Source: Nevskia sp. (GTDB lineage: Bacteria > Pseudomonadota > Gammaproteobacteria > Nevskiales > Nevskiaceae). From it: a stretch of DNA of 64,000 nt. The stretch's first letter is position 1. Every line of letters begins with the position of its first letter. Of this stretch, positions 55,344 through 63,754 are shown piece by piece. The position numbers and the translations under genes are program-made. The DNA lies in assembly GCA_019689635.1 (NCBI GenBank), contig JADGHB010000002.1, forward strand, positions 1 to 64,000, read 5' to 3'. The notes below the pieces were generated by a model, which did not search any database, was not told the origin of the DNA, and saw nothing but the letters and a program-made list of their open reading frames with translations.

Positions 55344-55754
55344 ATGGACAAAGCACCGAAGTCGGCTCCCGCATCGGCCGGCGAAGACCGAAAGCTTTAC
55401 GAGAGCATCGGGGGCGCCACCGGCGTGAACGCTCTGGTGGAGCGTTTTTATGCGAACGTGCTCAACGATCCGCAGCTTGCCCCGTTTTTCGAGCACGCGC
55501 GCATGGACCGGCTGCGCCGCATGCAAAGGGAGTTCTTCGCCGCTGCCCTGGGCGGTCCGGTGGACTACAGCGGCGATCACATCGCCCATGCGCACCACGG
55601 CCGGGGCATCGGTCGCGCCGAATTCCAGCGCTTCGTGCAGCACCTGTTCGATACGCTGGCCGAGTTCCGCCTCACCGAAAACGAGCGTTACGCGATCATC
55701 GAACGCATCAATCGCTACGTGAACGAAGTCACCGGGGCCCCCGCCGGTACCTGA
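55344..55754 (+). CDS. glbN: Group I truncated haemoglobin
   Basis: A 136-residue heme protein of the 2-on-2 fold. Features include LYESIGGATGVNALVERFY (helix A/B), the shortened C-D region NDPQLAPFFEHARMDRLRRM, and YSGDHIAHAHHGRGIGRAEF, which includes the proximal histidine of helix F. Group I members bind oxygen and nitric oxide and can act as NO dioxygenases. The FNR box upstream suggests induction at low oxygen. An N-terminal 14-residue low-complexity extension precedes the fold. Confidence 0.92.
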   Translation: MDKAPKSAPASAGEDRKLYESIGGATGVNALVERFYANVLNDPQLAPFFEHARMDRLRRMQREFFAAALGGPVDYSGDHIAHAHHGRGIGRAEFQRFVQHLFDTLAEFRLTENERYAIIERINRYVNEVTGAPAGT

Positions 55755-55892
55755 AGCCCGGCACCCCCTGTCGGCGCGCAAGCAGGCGGCGAGGGTGCGA
55801 CGGATCGGTCAAGGATCGGGCAAGGCGGACGAGGTCTGCGCTAGTGCGCCAATGTCGGCGCGCGCTTCATCGCCGGACCCTCCAAAAAACGC

Positions 55893-55922
55893 TTGCCGGA
55901 CCCCGCGCACGCTCGCTATAGT
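55893..55922 (+). promoter_or_regulatory. Candidate sigma70 promoter of the Hyf-like operon
   Basis: TTGCCG (55893-55898) and TATAGT (55917-55922) are separated by 18 bases, a good -35/-10 pair. Predicted transcription would begin near 55929, giving a leader of about 177 bases before the hyfC-like GTG. Confidence 0.5.
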
Positions 55923-55971
55923 GCGAACAGGAGATGGCATTCCTCCTCTAACCGCCTTAACCGGCTAATGA

Positions 55972-56017
55972 TGCCTACCAATTTCCGATTCCAAGGACAA
56001 CAAAGGAATTGGTGGCA
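55972..56017 (+). repeat. Imperfect inverted repeat in the Hyf operon leader
   Basis: TGCCTACCAATTTCC (55972-55986) pairs with GGAATTGGTGGCA (56005-56017). Thirteen base pairs form if two single-base bulges are allowed. It encloses an 18-base loop rich in A and would make an RNA hairpin in the leader about 90 bases before the start codon. There is no U-tract, so it is not a simple terminator. A protein-binding site or a structured 5' leader is possible. Confidence 0.45.
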
Positions 56018-56105
56018 ACGATGCGAGCCGGCGATCCGCTGACCCGAAACACACCGACTGCGCGCGCGATGTCGCGTCGCGCCCCCGGCCTGCGAGGGCG
56101 CGACC

Positions 56106-57047
56106 GTGCGTGACGTGGGGCTACAGATCGCACAGGTGGCGACCGTGCTGTTCCTCGCGCCGCTGTTGCAGGGCGTGATCGTGCAATGGCAGGAGCGCGT
56201 GCAGCGCGCGCAGGGTCCCGGCATTTTCCAGCCCTACCGCGACCTGTGGAAGCTGTTCCACAAACAGCTCGTGGTGCCGGAGACGGCGAGTTTCGTCTAT
56301 TGGATCGCCCCGATCGTCGCCTTCACTTGCGTGTTGACCGTGCCGATCCTGATCCCGGTGTTGACCAACTACCCGCTGCCGCAGTCGGACATGGGCGACA
56401 TCCTGGGCGGCGGCCTGATCCTGACCCTGGGCTCGTTCATGGTCACGCTCGCCGGGCTCGACTCCGGCAGCGCCTACGGCGGCATCGGCAGCTCGCGTGC
56501 GGTGCTGCTGGCAATCCTCGCCGAGCCAACGCTGATCCTGGTGTTCGTCGGCATCACGCTGCTGGCCAAGGCCATGCTGCCTTTCGTCGTGAACCACCTG
56601 CTGGTCGCGGACCCCGCGCTGTACTGGAGCCCGGCGCACCTGTTTCTCGTGGCGGCCTTCTTCATCCTGCTGCTGGTCGAGACGGACCGCCTGCCGATCC
56701 ACTCCAGCACGCATCTGGAGGTGTACATGATCGAGGAGGCGCGGATTCTGGAATATTCCGGCCCGCTGCTGGCGTTGCTCAAGTGGGCAGGGATGATGAA
56801 GCAGTTCATCCTCTACACCATCTTCTGCAACGTGCTGCTGCTCCCCTGGGGCCTGTCGGTGCAGGGTACGGCGCTGGGCGCGCTCGCCGCGGCGGTCGCG
56901 TTGTTCGCCAAGTTCCTGCTCGTCGCGGCGGCGGTGGTGGTCGTGGAAACCATGCAGTCGCGCCTACGCTACTACCGCTACCAGGAACCGTTGGCCGCCT
57001 CTTTTCTGCTGGCGGTGCTGGCCATCGTCGCCGACCAACTGAGATAG
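56106..57047 (+). CDS. HyfC/NuoH-like membrane subunit
   Basis: A 313-residue integral membrane protein with about eight helices, the connecting subunit of hydrogenase-4/complex-I-like assemblies. Landmarks are QVATVLFLAPLLQGVIVQWQ, GPGIFQPYRDLWKLFHKQLV (the quinone-site-like amphipathic segment in complex I), GSSRAVLLAILAEPTLILVF and the ETDRLPIHSSTHLEVYMIEE loop with its cluster of acidic residues. The start is GTG 56106. First gene of a six-gene operon; the following gene begins five bases later. Confidence 0.88.
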   Translation: MRDVGLQIAQVATVLFLAPLLQGVIVQWQERVQRAQGPGIFQPYRDLWKLFHKQLVVPETASFVYWIAPIVAFTCVLTVPILIPVLTNYPLPQSDMGDILGGGLILTLGSFMVTLAGLDSGSAYGGIGSSRAVLLAILAEPTLILVFVGITLLAKAMLPFVVNHLLVADPALYWSPAHLFLVAAFFILLLVETDRLPIHSSTHLEVYMIEEARILEYSGPLLALLKWAGMMKQFILYTIFCNVLLLPWGLSVQGTALGALAAAVALFAKFLLVAAAVVVVETMQSRLRYYRYQEPLAASFLLAVLAIVADQLR

Positions 57048-57052
57048 CGAGG

Positions 57053-57733
57053 ATGATTGCCACGCAATTCCCGCCGCTGGCCGCATCGCTGTTCAGTCTG
57101 ATGGCGATCGGCAGCCTGTTGCTCGCCTTCGTCATGCTCGGCTCGCGCTGGCTCAAGGACTACTTGCTCGCCTTCGCCGCGCAATCCTGGCTGATTGCGC
57201 TGCTGTCGGCCGCGGTCGGCTACTACGGCAACTTCCCGGAGCTGTACTTCATCGCGGCGCTGACCGCGCTGTTCCGCGGCGTGGTACTGCCCTGGCTGAT
57301 CCTGCGCATCATCGCGCGCCTTAAGGTGGACCGCGAACTGCACGAACGCCTGAGCCCGAGTTCGTCGCTGGTCATCGGCGCGGCGCTGGTGCTGTTCGCC
57401 TTCGTCGTCTCCAGCCACCTCGGACGCACTCTGCATCTGGAAGGCAGCGTGGCGGTGCTGGCGCTGACCGTGATGCTGTCGATGAAGCTGATCGGCTTCC
57501 TCATGCTCGCGGTGCGCGGCGAAGCGCTCAGCCAGATTCTCGGCATCCTGGTGCTGGAAAACGGCATCTTCCTCGGCAGCCAGATCCTGGTGCCGGGCAT
57601 GCCACTGTTGCTCGAGCTGGTGATCCTGTTCGATCTGCTGGTGATCGTGGCCTGCTTCGGCGTGCTGGTGCGCTATCTCGTGACCCACGCCGGCGTCACC
57701 CACGCACGCGCGCTGCGGAGACTTGTGGGATGA
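57053..57733 (+). CDS. HyfE-like membrane subunit
   Basis: A 226-residue protein with about seven helices; the second half resembles NuoK (SMKLIGFLMLAVRGEALSQI followed by LENGIFLGSQ with a membrane glutamate). This is the usual HyfE layout. The ATG at 57053 follows CGAGGATG. The stop overlaps the next ATG (ATGA). It is expected to sit beside the antiporter-like subunits and carry part of the ion channel. Confidence 0.85.
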   Translation: MIATQFPPLAASLFSLMAIGSLLLAFVMLGSRWLKDYLLAFAAQSWLIALLSAAVGYYGNFPELYFIAALTALFRGVVLPWLILRIIARLKVDRELHERLSPSSSLVIGAALVLFAFVVSSHLGRTLHLEGSVAVLALTVMLSMKLIGFLMLAVRGEALSQILGILVLENGIFLGSQILVPGMPLLLELVILFDLLVIVACFGVLVRYLVTHAGVTHARALRRLVG

Positions 57734-59238
57734 GTAGCGAAAGCCTGATCGCCGTGATCCTGCTCGCGCCGCTGGCGGCGGTGCTCTTGTGTCTGCTCGT
57801 GCAGCGCCCGCGGCCGGCGGAGTTCTTCAACCTCGCCGCGGCAGTCGTGGTGTTCCTCGCGGTGCTCGCCTTGCTGCCGCACAGTCTCTCCGGCCCGCAA
57901 CGGCTGGCCGACGATTACCTGATCGTGGACGCGCTCAGCACCTGGGGACTGCTGTGTGTAGCCAGCGTCTACCTGCTCTCCTCGATCTATGCGATCGGCT
58001 ACATGCGCCGGCTTTCCGAGGATGCGCGCTTGCACCGCTTCTACGCCCTGTTCGCCGGCTTTGCGCTGACCACGCTGTCCGGCCCGTTGATGAACAACGT
58101 GGGCGTGTACTGGATCGCCATCGAACTGACCACGCTGGTCTCGACCTTCCTGGTGTGCTTCGAGCTGGGCGCGGAAAGCATCGAGGCGGCATGGAAATAC
58201 CTCGTCATCGTCTCCGCCGGCATCAGTCTGGCTCTGCTCGGCACCGTGCTGTACTACTGGGCCGGCAGCTTCGCGCTCGGCCCCAGCTACTCGCTCACTT
58301 GGGCCGCGCTGCGCGAGGTGGCGCCGCGCCTCGATCCCGCCATCGCCACCACCGCGTTTCTGCTGGTGACCATCGGCTTCGGCACCAAGGTCGGCCTGGC
58401 GCCCATGCACACCTGGCTGCCGGACGCGCACAGCGAAGGCCCGGCACCGGTGTCGGCCATGCTCTCCGGCGCGCTGCTCAACACCGCGATGATCGGCATC
58501 GCACGCTTCCTCCAGGTCAGCGATGCCGCCGGCAGCGGCGCGCTGCCGCGGGCGGCGGTGGTGGCGCTGGGCGCCTTCTCGCTGTTCGTGGCGGCGCTGT
58601 TCATCGTGCGCCAGACCGGCATCAAGCGATTGATGGCCTATTCCAGCGTGGAGCACATGGGGGTGCTGGCGCTAGGGTTCGGATTCGGCGGACCGTTAGG
58701 GATCGCGGGCGCGCTCTACCACATGCTCAACCACTCGCTGAACAAGTCGCTGATGTTCTTCGGCGCCGGCAATGCCATGCGCGCCTACGGCAGCAAGCGC
58801 ATCGGCGCGATCCGCGGCCTGCCGACGCGCATGCCGGTGTCGGGCTGGCTGTGGCTGGCCGGCGCGGTGGCGATCACCGGCGCCCCGCCCTTCGGCCTGT
58901 TCCGCAGCGAACTCACCGTGCTGCGCGCGGGCTTGCGCAGCGATCACGCCTGGGCGGTATACCTCATGTTGGTCTTGCTGATCGTGATCTTCGTCGGTTT
59001 CCTCGCCCACTTCCGCGCCATGTACTTCGAGCGCGCGCCCGCCGCGGCAGAAGAACTCCAGTCCGAGGAGGACATCGAGCGCGCACAACCGCTGCGCGAT
59101 TTTCCCGACGCCTGGTGCGTGGTGCCGATGGCGCTGGCGCTGATTCCGCTGCTGGCGCTAGGCCTGTGGTGGCCGGACTTCTTCGCGCGCTGCTTCGCCG
59201 CGGTAGCGGCGAACCTGTCGGTCGGTGGGCGGTCCTGA
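57730..59238 (+). CDS. HyfF-like antiporter subunit (NuoL/M/N, MrpD family)
   Basis: A 502-residue protein with about 14 helices. The family core is clear: MNNVGVYWIAIELTTLVSTF (conserved Glu of helix 5), KVGLAPMHTWLPDAHSEGPA (conserved Lys and His), FIVRQTGIKRLMAYSSVEHM and a conserved Lys in HSLNKSLMFF. These charged residues form the half-channels that move protons or sodium. The stop and the hyfG-like start share one base (TGATG). Confidence 0.9.
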   Translation: MSSESLIAVILLAPLAAVLLCLLVQRPRPAEFFNLAAAVVVFLAVLALLPHSLSGPQRLADDYLIVDALSTWGLLCVASVYLLSSIYAIGYMRRLSEDARLHRFYALFAGFALTTLSGPLMNNVGVYWIAIELTTLVSTFLVCFELGAESIEAAWKYLVIVSAGISLALLGTVLYYWAGSFALGPSYSLTWAALREVAPRLDPAIATTAFLLVTIGFGTKVGLAPMHTWLPDAHSEGPAPVSAMLSGALLNTAMIGIARFLQVSDAAGSGALPRAAVVALGAFSLFVAALFIVRQTGIKRLMAYSSVEHMGVLALGFGFGGPLGIAGALYHMLNHSLNKSLMFFGAGNAMRAYGSKRIGAIRGLPTRMPVSGWLWLAGAVAITGAPPFGLFRSELTVLRAGLRSDHAWAVYLMLVLLIVIFVGFLAHFRAMYFERAPAAAEELQSEEDIERAQPLRDFPDAWCVVPMALALIPLLALGLWWPDFFARCFAAVAANLSVGGRS

Positions 59239-60719
59239 TGAACGCGCCGCTTCTACAAGACCTCGCACCGTCGCAACTGCCGGAACGCGCACGTGCCCTG
59301 CTGGAATCCGGCGGTCGCCTGCAGATGGCCTACGCCTGGTTCCCGGACGGTGCCATCGAACTGCGCTACCTCGCGGCGGCGAGGCCGAAGGTCTTCGAGA
59401 TCTGGCGCGTGCGGCCGGAAAACGGAACCGCCCCGAGCCTCGCCGCCGTCGCGCCGCTGTTGTCCTGGTACGAGCGCGAGATCGCCGACCTGTGCGGCGT
59501 GCGCTTCGAGGGCCGTCCGGAACCCGACCCGCTGGTGCTGCTGCCCGGCGCCCGCGCCTCCGCGCCACCGCTCACGCCGGGCGCGGACCTCCGTATCGAC
59601 TACACGCCGCAGTTTGCGCGGCTGCCGGAGATCGCCGGCCCCGACCGCGCCGATGTGCAGGTGCTGCCCTTCGGGCCGGTGCGCGGCGACGTGTTGGAGT
59701 CGGCGCAGTTCTTGTTCTTGTACATCGGCGAGGCGATCCTGCACTACCTCCCGAAGCTGTTCTTCAAGCATCGCGGCATGGAGAAGCGCTTCGAAGGCTT
59801 GAACGCGCCGTTCGCGCCGGTGCTGGCCGAACGCGTGTCGGGCGTGGACAGCGTGGCGCACGCGCTGGCCTGCTGCCAGGCGCTGGAAGCGGCCGCCGGC
59901 TGCGCGGTGCCGCCGCGTGCCCACTGGCTGCGCGTGCTGCTCGCCGAGCTCGAACGCCTCTACAACCACCTCCACTATCTGGGCCACCTGTGCCACACCA
60001 CCACGCTCAAGGTGGGCGAAGCACAGGGGAAATATCTGGAGGAGCTTGCCAAGCAGATCAACGGCCGTCTCGCTGGCAGCCGTTTTCTGCGTGGCCTCGT
60101 TATTCCCGGTGGCCTGCACCGCGAGCCGCGGCTCGACGGCCTGCGCGAATCGCTCGCCCGTCTGCAGGAGCAGTTCGCGCCCTATGCGGAAATGCTGGAA
60201 ACCAGCACCACCCATCTCGACCGCCTGATCACCACCGGCGTGCTCCCGCGCCGCACCGCCTTCGACCAGGGAGCGAGCGGGCCAATCGAGCGCGCTTCGG
60301 GACTCGACCGCGACCTGCGCCGCGATCACCCGTATGCCGCCTATGACGAGCTGAAATTTCCCGTGGCGCTGCGCACGGCCGGCGACGCCCACGCGCGCCA
60401 GCAGGTGCGGCTCGCCGAAATCGAGTCGAGCTTGGCCTTGATCCGCGCGGTGCTCGACGAACTGCCGGAGGGTCCTGTGCACGCCGAGTGCACACCGCCG
60501 CCAGGCAGCGAAGGGCTGGGCTGGGCCGAGTCGCCGCGCGGTTCGCTGTACTACGCCGTCCACGTAGGCAGCGACGGCCGCATCGCGCGCATGAAGATCA
60601 AGTCGCCGAGCTTCTCCAACTGGCGTGCGTTTCCCTTCACCGTGCACGACACCAACATGATGGACTACGCCATCGACGAAGCGAGCTTCGGCCTGACCGT
60701 GGCCGGCTGCGATCGTTGA
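59238..60719 (+). CDS. HyfG-like large subunit lacking the [NiFe] cysteines
   Basis: A 493-residue fusion of a NuoC-like N-terminal domain (about 1-140) and a NuoD/hydrogenase large-subunit-like domain. The equivalent of the N-terminal NiFe motif (DRVCGICGFAH in HycE) reads ERVSGVDSVAH: the two cysteines are S201 and D204 (59838-59849). At the C-terminus, where hydrogenases have D-P-C-x-x-C, the sequence is HDTNMMDYAIDEASFG with no CxxC pair. LPFGPVRGD, HRGMEKRFEGL and LLAELERLYNHLHYLGHLCH otherwise follow the hydrogenase-3/4 pattern. H2 chemistry is therefore not expected. Loss of NiFe ligands is the defining trait of energy-converting-hydrogenase-related (Ehr) complexes. Confidence 0.88.
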   Translation: MNAPLLQDLAPSQLPERARALLESGGRLQMAYAWFPDGAIELRYLAAARPKVFEIWRVRPENGTAPSLAAVAPLLSWYEREIADLCGVRFEGRPEPDPLVLLPGARASAPPLTPGADLRIDYTPQFARLPEIAGPDRADVQVLPFGPVRGDVLESAQFLFLYIGEAILHYLPKLFFKHRGMEKRFEGLNAPFAPVLAERVSGVDSVAHALACCQALEAAAGCAVPPRAHWLRVLLAELERLYNHLHYLGHLCHTTTLKVGEAQGKYLEELAKQINGRLAGSRFLRGLVIPGGLHREPRLDGLRESLARLQEQFAPYAEMLETSTTHLDRLITTGVLPRRTAFDQGASGPIERASGLDRDLRRDHPYAAYDELKFPVALRTAGDAHARQQVRLAEIESSLALIRAVLDELPEGPVHAECTPPPGSEGLGWAESPRGSLYYAVHVGSDGRIARMKIKSPSFSNWRAFPFTVHDTNMMDYAIDEASFGLTVAGCDR

Positions 60720-60731
60720 AGGAGAACGAAC

Positions 60732-61544
60732 ATGCCAGTCTGGACACTCTACGGATTGAAGCAAGGCAAGGTGAGCCAGCGCTGGCCGGCGGTCGGCGGC
60801 GACGACGGTCAGTCCGGCGTGCTCGGCTTCCCGCGGTTCGATCCGGCGCAATGTCAAAGCGGTTGCCGCGACTGCGCCGACGCCTGCCTGCCCCAGGCGA
60901 TCACGCTCAAAGAGGGTGGCGGCGTGAACGTGGACTACGGCCGCTGCGTGCAATGCCAGTTGTGCGTCACCGCCTGTCCGAGCGGCGCGTTCACCCTGTC
61001 CAGCGACTGGGCCTTCGGCGTGCGTGCCCGCGAAGACCTGGTGTGGGCACAAGCCGCGAACAGCGCCGCAGGACAGACGCTCAAGCGCGAAATCCGCAAA
61101 GTGTTCGGCCGCAGCCTGCATGTGCGCCACGTGGATGCCGGCTCCTGCAATGGCTGCGAATCGGAATTGCAGGCGTTGAACAATCCCTACTACAACCTGC
61201 ACCGGCTGGGCGTGTTTTTCACCCCCAGTCCGCGCTTCGCCGACCTGCTGCTGGTCACCGGACCGGTGACCTATGCGATGAAAGGACCGCTGCTCGCCGC
61301 CTACGAGGGCATGCCGGAGCCGCGCTTCGTGATGGCGGCCGGCACCTGCGCCTGCTCGGGCGGCACCAACGGCGGCGGCTACGCCTGCGGCCGCGGACTG
61401 GACGGCCTGCTGCCGGTGGACGTATGGCTGCCCGGTTGTCCGCCGAACCCTGCGGCGTTCATCCACGCCCTGCTGATGCTGCTGCAACGCCTGCCTCAGC
61501 GCGTGCGCGGTGGACACTTGATGGAGGATGGCGATGGCCGCTGA
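60732..61544 (+). CDS. HyfH-HyfI fusion: two [4Fe-4S] ferredoxin domain plus NuoB-like small subunit
   Basis: A 270-residue electron-transfer subunit. The N-terminal part has two ferredoxin-type clusters: CQSGCRDCADACLP (C-x3-C-x2-C-x3-C) and CVQCQLCVTACPSG. From about residue 115 the NuoB/HyfI-like part has GSCNGCESELQALNNPYY, AAGTCACSGGTNGGGY and LPGCPPNP, the cysteines of the proximal N2-type cluster. In E. coli these are separate proteins (HyfH and HyfI). The start at 60732 follows GAAGGAGAAC. The intact clusters show that electrons still reach the large subunit. Confidence 0.9.
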   Translation: MPVWTLYGLKQGKVSQRWPAVGGDDGQSGVLGFPRFDPAQCQSGCRDCADACLPQAITLKEGGGVNVDYGRCVQCQLCVTACPSGAFTLSSDWAFGVRAREDLVWAQAANSAAGQTLKREIRKVFGRSLHVRHVDAGSCNGCESELQALNNPYYNLHRLGVFFTPSPRFADLLLVTGPVTYAMKGPLLAAYEGMPEPRFVMAAGTCACSGGTNGGGYACGRGLDGLLPVDVWLPGCPPNPAAFIHALLMLLQRLPQRVRGGHLMEDGDGR

Positions 61545-63501
61545 AGCGCTGGGACTCGCCCTGCTGCTGTGGCTGGCCGGCGGCTTGCTGGCCATTTCCA
61601 GCGCCGGCGGCGCGGCGCGCGCGCCTCTAGTGCTCGGTTGCGCGGCTGGTATCGTCGGCTGCCTCGCAGGACTCGCCGACGAGGGCCTGTCCCTGACGAT
61701 CGGATCCTGGACACTCGCCTATTCCAACAGCGCGCTGTGGTTGTTCGGCTTTGGACTGCTGCCGGCGGGGCTGGCGGCGGCGCTCGGCTCGCCGGTGCGT
61801 GAGGGACATGCGGGCTGGTGCTTCGGCGTGGCTACCTCGCTGCTCGGCGCCGCCGGCGTGTTCGGGGCACAGGACGGCGTCGCGCTGCTGATCGCCTGGG
61901 AGCTGATGAGCCTGGGCGGTGCCGCCCTGCTTCTTTCCGAAAAGCGGGCGTCGGACAGTGGCCGACCGGTGCTGTTCATGCTGGCGCTGCTCGAAGTCGG
62001 CGCGGTGGCCTTGCTGCTCGCAGTGCTCCTGCTCGACCGCGCCGGCGGCGGAATGGGCGCGGCAGCACTGAGCGGCGGCGCGCAGGCGCTGTCCGGCGGC
62101 GCGTGCGCGTTCGTCGGCGCGTTGTTCGTGATCGCTTTCGGTGCCAAGCTCGGCCTGTTGCCGTTCTACGAGTGGTTCCCCTCCGCTTATGCGTCCGGCA
62201 GCGGCGCCACGGGTGCGCTGCTGTCCGGCGTGGTGCTCAACGCCGCCTACTTCGCCCTGACGCGGGCACTGATCGAGTGGCTGCCGGGCAGCGGCGGCTG
62301 GCTGTTCACGCTCGGCGTCGGCGTGGTCATCGTGGGGGTGTGCTCGGCCATCCTCACCGCGCTGTACGCCTTCCAGCAGGACGACTGGCGCGGCCTGCTG
62401 TCCTTTTCATCGGCAGAGAACGCTTCGATCGCGGTCGCCACGCTCGGCGCCGCGCTGCTGTTCCGCGCGGACGGTCACGACGATCTGGCCGCGCTGGCCT
62501 GGTGCGTGGCGCTGCTGCATCTCGCCGGGCACGCGCTTGCCAAAGGCACGCTGTTTCTCGCCGCCGACGGCGTGGCCGCGGCCGGTGGTGACTACCGCAT
62601 CGCCCAGGGCGGCTGGCTGAAACGCGGCGGGCTGCTGTTTGGCGTCGGCGCGCTGTGCGCCGCGATGTCGCTCGCCGCCCTGCCGCCGCAGGCCGGCTTC
62701 ACCAGCGAATGGTTCGTGTTCCAGACGCTGTTCCAGGGTTTTCATCTTGGACACCTGGGCGGGCGCCTGACGTTGGCGCTGGCCGGCGCGGGTCTTGCGC
62801 TCACCGCGGCGATCGCGTTTGCCACTTTCGTCAAGCTGTTCGGTCTGGGACTGCTGGGCGCGCCCGATGCCCCGCGCACGCCGCAGCCGATCGGCGCGGG
62901 GCGTGCGCTGTGCGTGTTCGCCCTCGGTTTCGCAGTGCTGGCGCTGGCGATCGGCCTGCCGTGGTGGCTGCTGGTGCTCGACGCGCAGAGCGCGTCGCTG
63001 TTCGGCGGGCATTACGCTGCGCAACTGCGTTCGGATTGGCTGCTGGTGCCGCTGACCGCCAAGTTCGCCTTCATCTCACCCTCCAAGCTGGTCATCGCCC
63101 TGCCGCTGCTCGCGTTGCTGCCGCTACTGCTGTTGCTCAACGCGCGGCGCCACGCCGTGCGGCGCGTGCCGATCTGGTACGGTGGCCTGCGTCAGAATCC
63201 GCGGCGTTCCTCGACCACGGCGCTGACTTTCTCCAATGCCCTGCGCACCTTCTACAGCTTCATCTACCGCCCCACCGCCGACACCGCACGCGAGCACGGC
63301 GCGCACGTGTATTTCGTGAAGAAACTCCAGTTCGACGCCGAGGTCGCTCCCGTGTTCGGCCCGCTGCTGTTCGCGCCGCTGGAGCGCCTAGTGTGGAAGC
63401 TCGCCGGCCGTCTGCGCGCGCTGCAATCCGGCGACCTGAATTTCTATCTCGCGCTGATCGGCGCGTTGCTGGTGCTGATCCTGGCGGCGACGCTGCGCTG
63501 A
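61534..63501 (+). CDS. HyfB-like antiporter subunit (NuoL family)
   Basis: A 655-residue protein with about 16 helices. Conserved segments are VALLIAWELMSLGGAALLL (helix 5 Glu), GAKLGLLPFYEWFPSAYASG (Lys and acidic residues), AFQQDDWRGLLSFSSAENAS and LHLAGHALAKGTLFLAADG. The C-terminal extension with VPIWYGGLRQNPRRSSTT is typical of HyfB/HycC. I use ATG 61534 with GGAGG six bases upstream; ATG 61528 is an alternative. It overlaps the HyfH-I gene by 11 bases and ends the operon; a second ion-channel subunit besides HyfF suggests two translocation paths. Confidence 0.88.
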   Translation: MAAEALGLALLLWLAGGLLAISSAGGAARAPLVLGCAAGIVGCLAGLADEGLSLTIGSWTLAYSNSALWLFGFGLLPAGLAAALGSPVREGHAGWCFGVATSLLGAAGVFGAQDGVALLIAWELMSLGGAALLLSEKRASDSGRPVLFMLALLEVGAVALLLAVLLLDRAGGGMGAAALSGGAQALSGGACAFVGALFVIAFGAKLGLLPFYEWFPSAYASGSGATGALLSGVVLNAAYFALTRALIEWLPGSGGWLFTLGVGVVIVGVCSAILTALYAFQQDDWRGLLSFSSAENASIAVATLGAALLFRADGHDDLAALAWCVALLHLAGHALAKGTLFLAADGVAAAGGDYRIAQGGWLKRGGLLFGVGALCAAMSLAALPPQAGFTSEWFVFQTLFQGFHLGHLGGRLTLALAGAGLALTAAIAFATFVKLFGLGLLGAPDAPRTPQPIGAGRALCVFALGFAVLALAIGLPWWLLVLDAQSASLFGGHYAAQLRSDWLLVPLTAKFAFISPSKLVIALPLLALLPLLLLLNARRHAVRRVPIWYGGLRQNPRRSSTTALTFSNALRTFYSFIYRPTADTAREHGAHVYFVKKLQFDAEVAPVFGPLLFAPLERLVWKLAGRLRALQSGDLNFYLALIGALLVLILAATLR

Positions 63502-63543
63502 GAGTGCGGCACCCAGCCCCTGTGCCAATGGTCCGCGCCTCCC

Positions 63544-63660
63544 GGCCACGTCCCTTCCAACATCTGGGTGCTGGGCTTCGTCAGCTTGCTGATGGACACT
63601 TCGTCCGAGCCGATTCACAGCCTGCTGCCGGTGTTTCTGGTCGGCACGCTCGGCACCCGC
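63544..63660 (+). pseudogene. Remnant of an MFS transporter N-terminus
   Basis: In one frame the sequence reads SNIWVLGFVSLLMDTSSEPI followed by HSLLPVFLVGTLGT, the first membrane helix and loop of a well-known MFS permease group. No start codon precedes it in register and homology stops after about 40 residues; the frame then runs into unrelated sequence. It is a decayed fragment just downstream of the Hyf-like operon. Confidence 0.6.
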
Positions 63661-63754
63661 GTGTTCGTGGCAGGAACCTGGCTTTGGCGATGGCGCGGCG
63701 AACTCATCGCCTTGCAGCGCTTGCACCGCGATTCGGCAAAGCTCGCAAGACACC

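Larger units (their letters stand above)
55755..56105. other. 351-base intergenic region before the Hyf-like operon
   Basis: No gene is visible: open frames on both strands are short and lack homology-like sequence. The first ~135 bases are GC-rich and featureless. From 55893 the region holds a sigma70-type promoter and then a long, comparatively AT-rich leader with an inverted repeat (both listed separately) up to the GTG start of the first Hyf-like gene. Confidence 0.6.

Noticed and set aside
59238-60719. Annotation as an active formate hydrogenlyase or hydrogenase-4 large subunit
   Set aside because: Both NiFe-binding cysteine pairs are missing and no formate dehydrogenase or maturation gene is present in the window.
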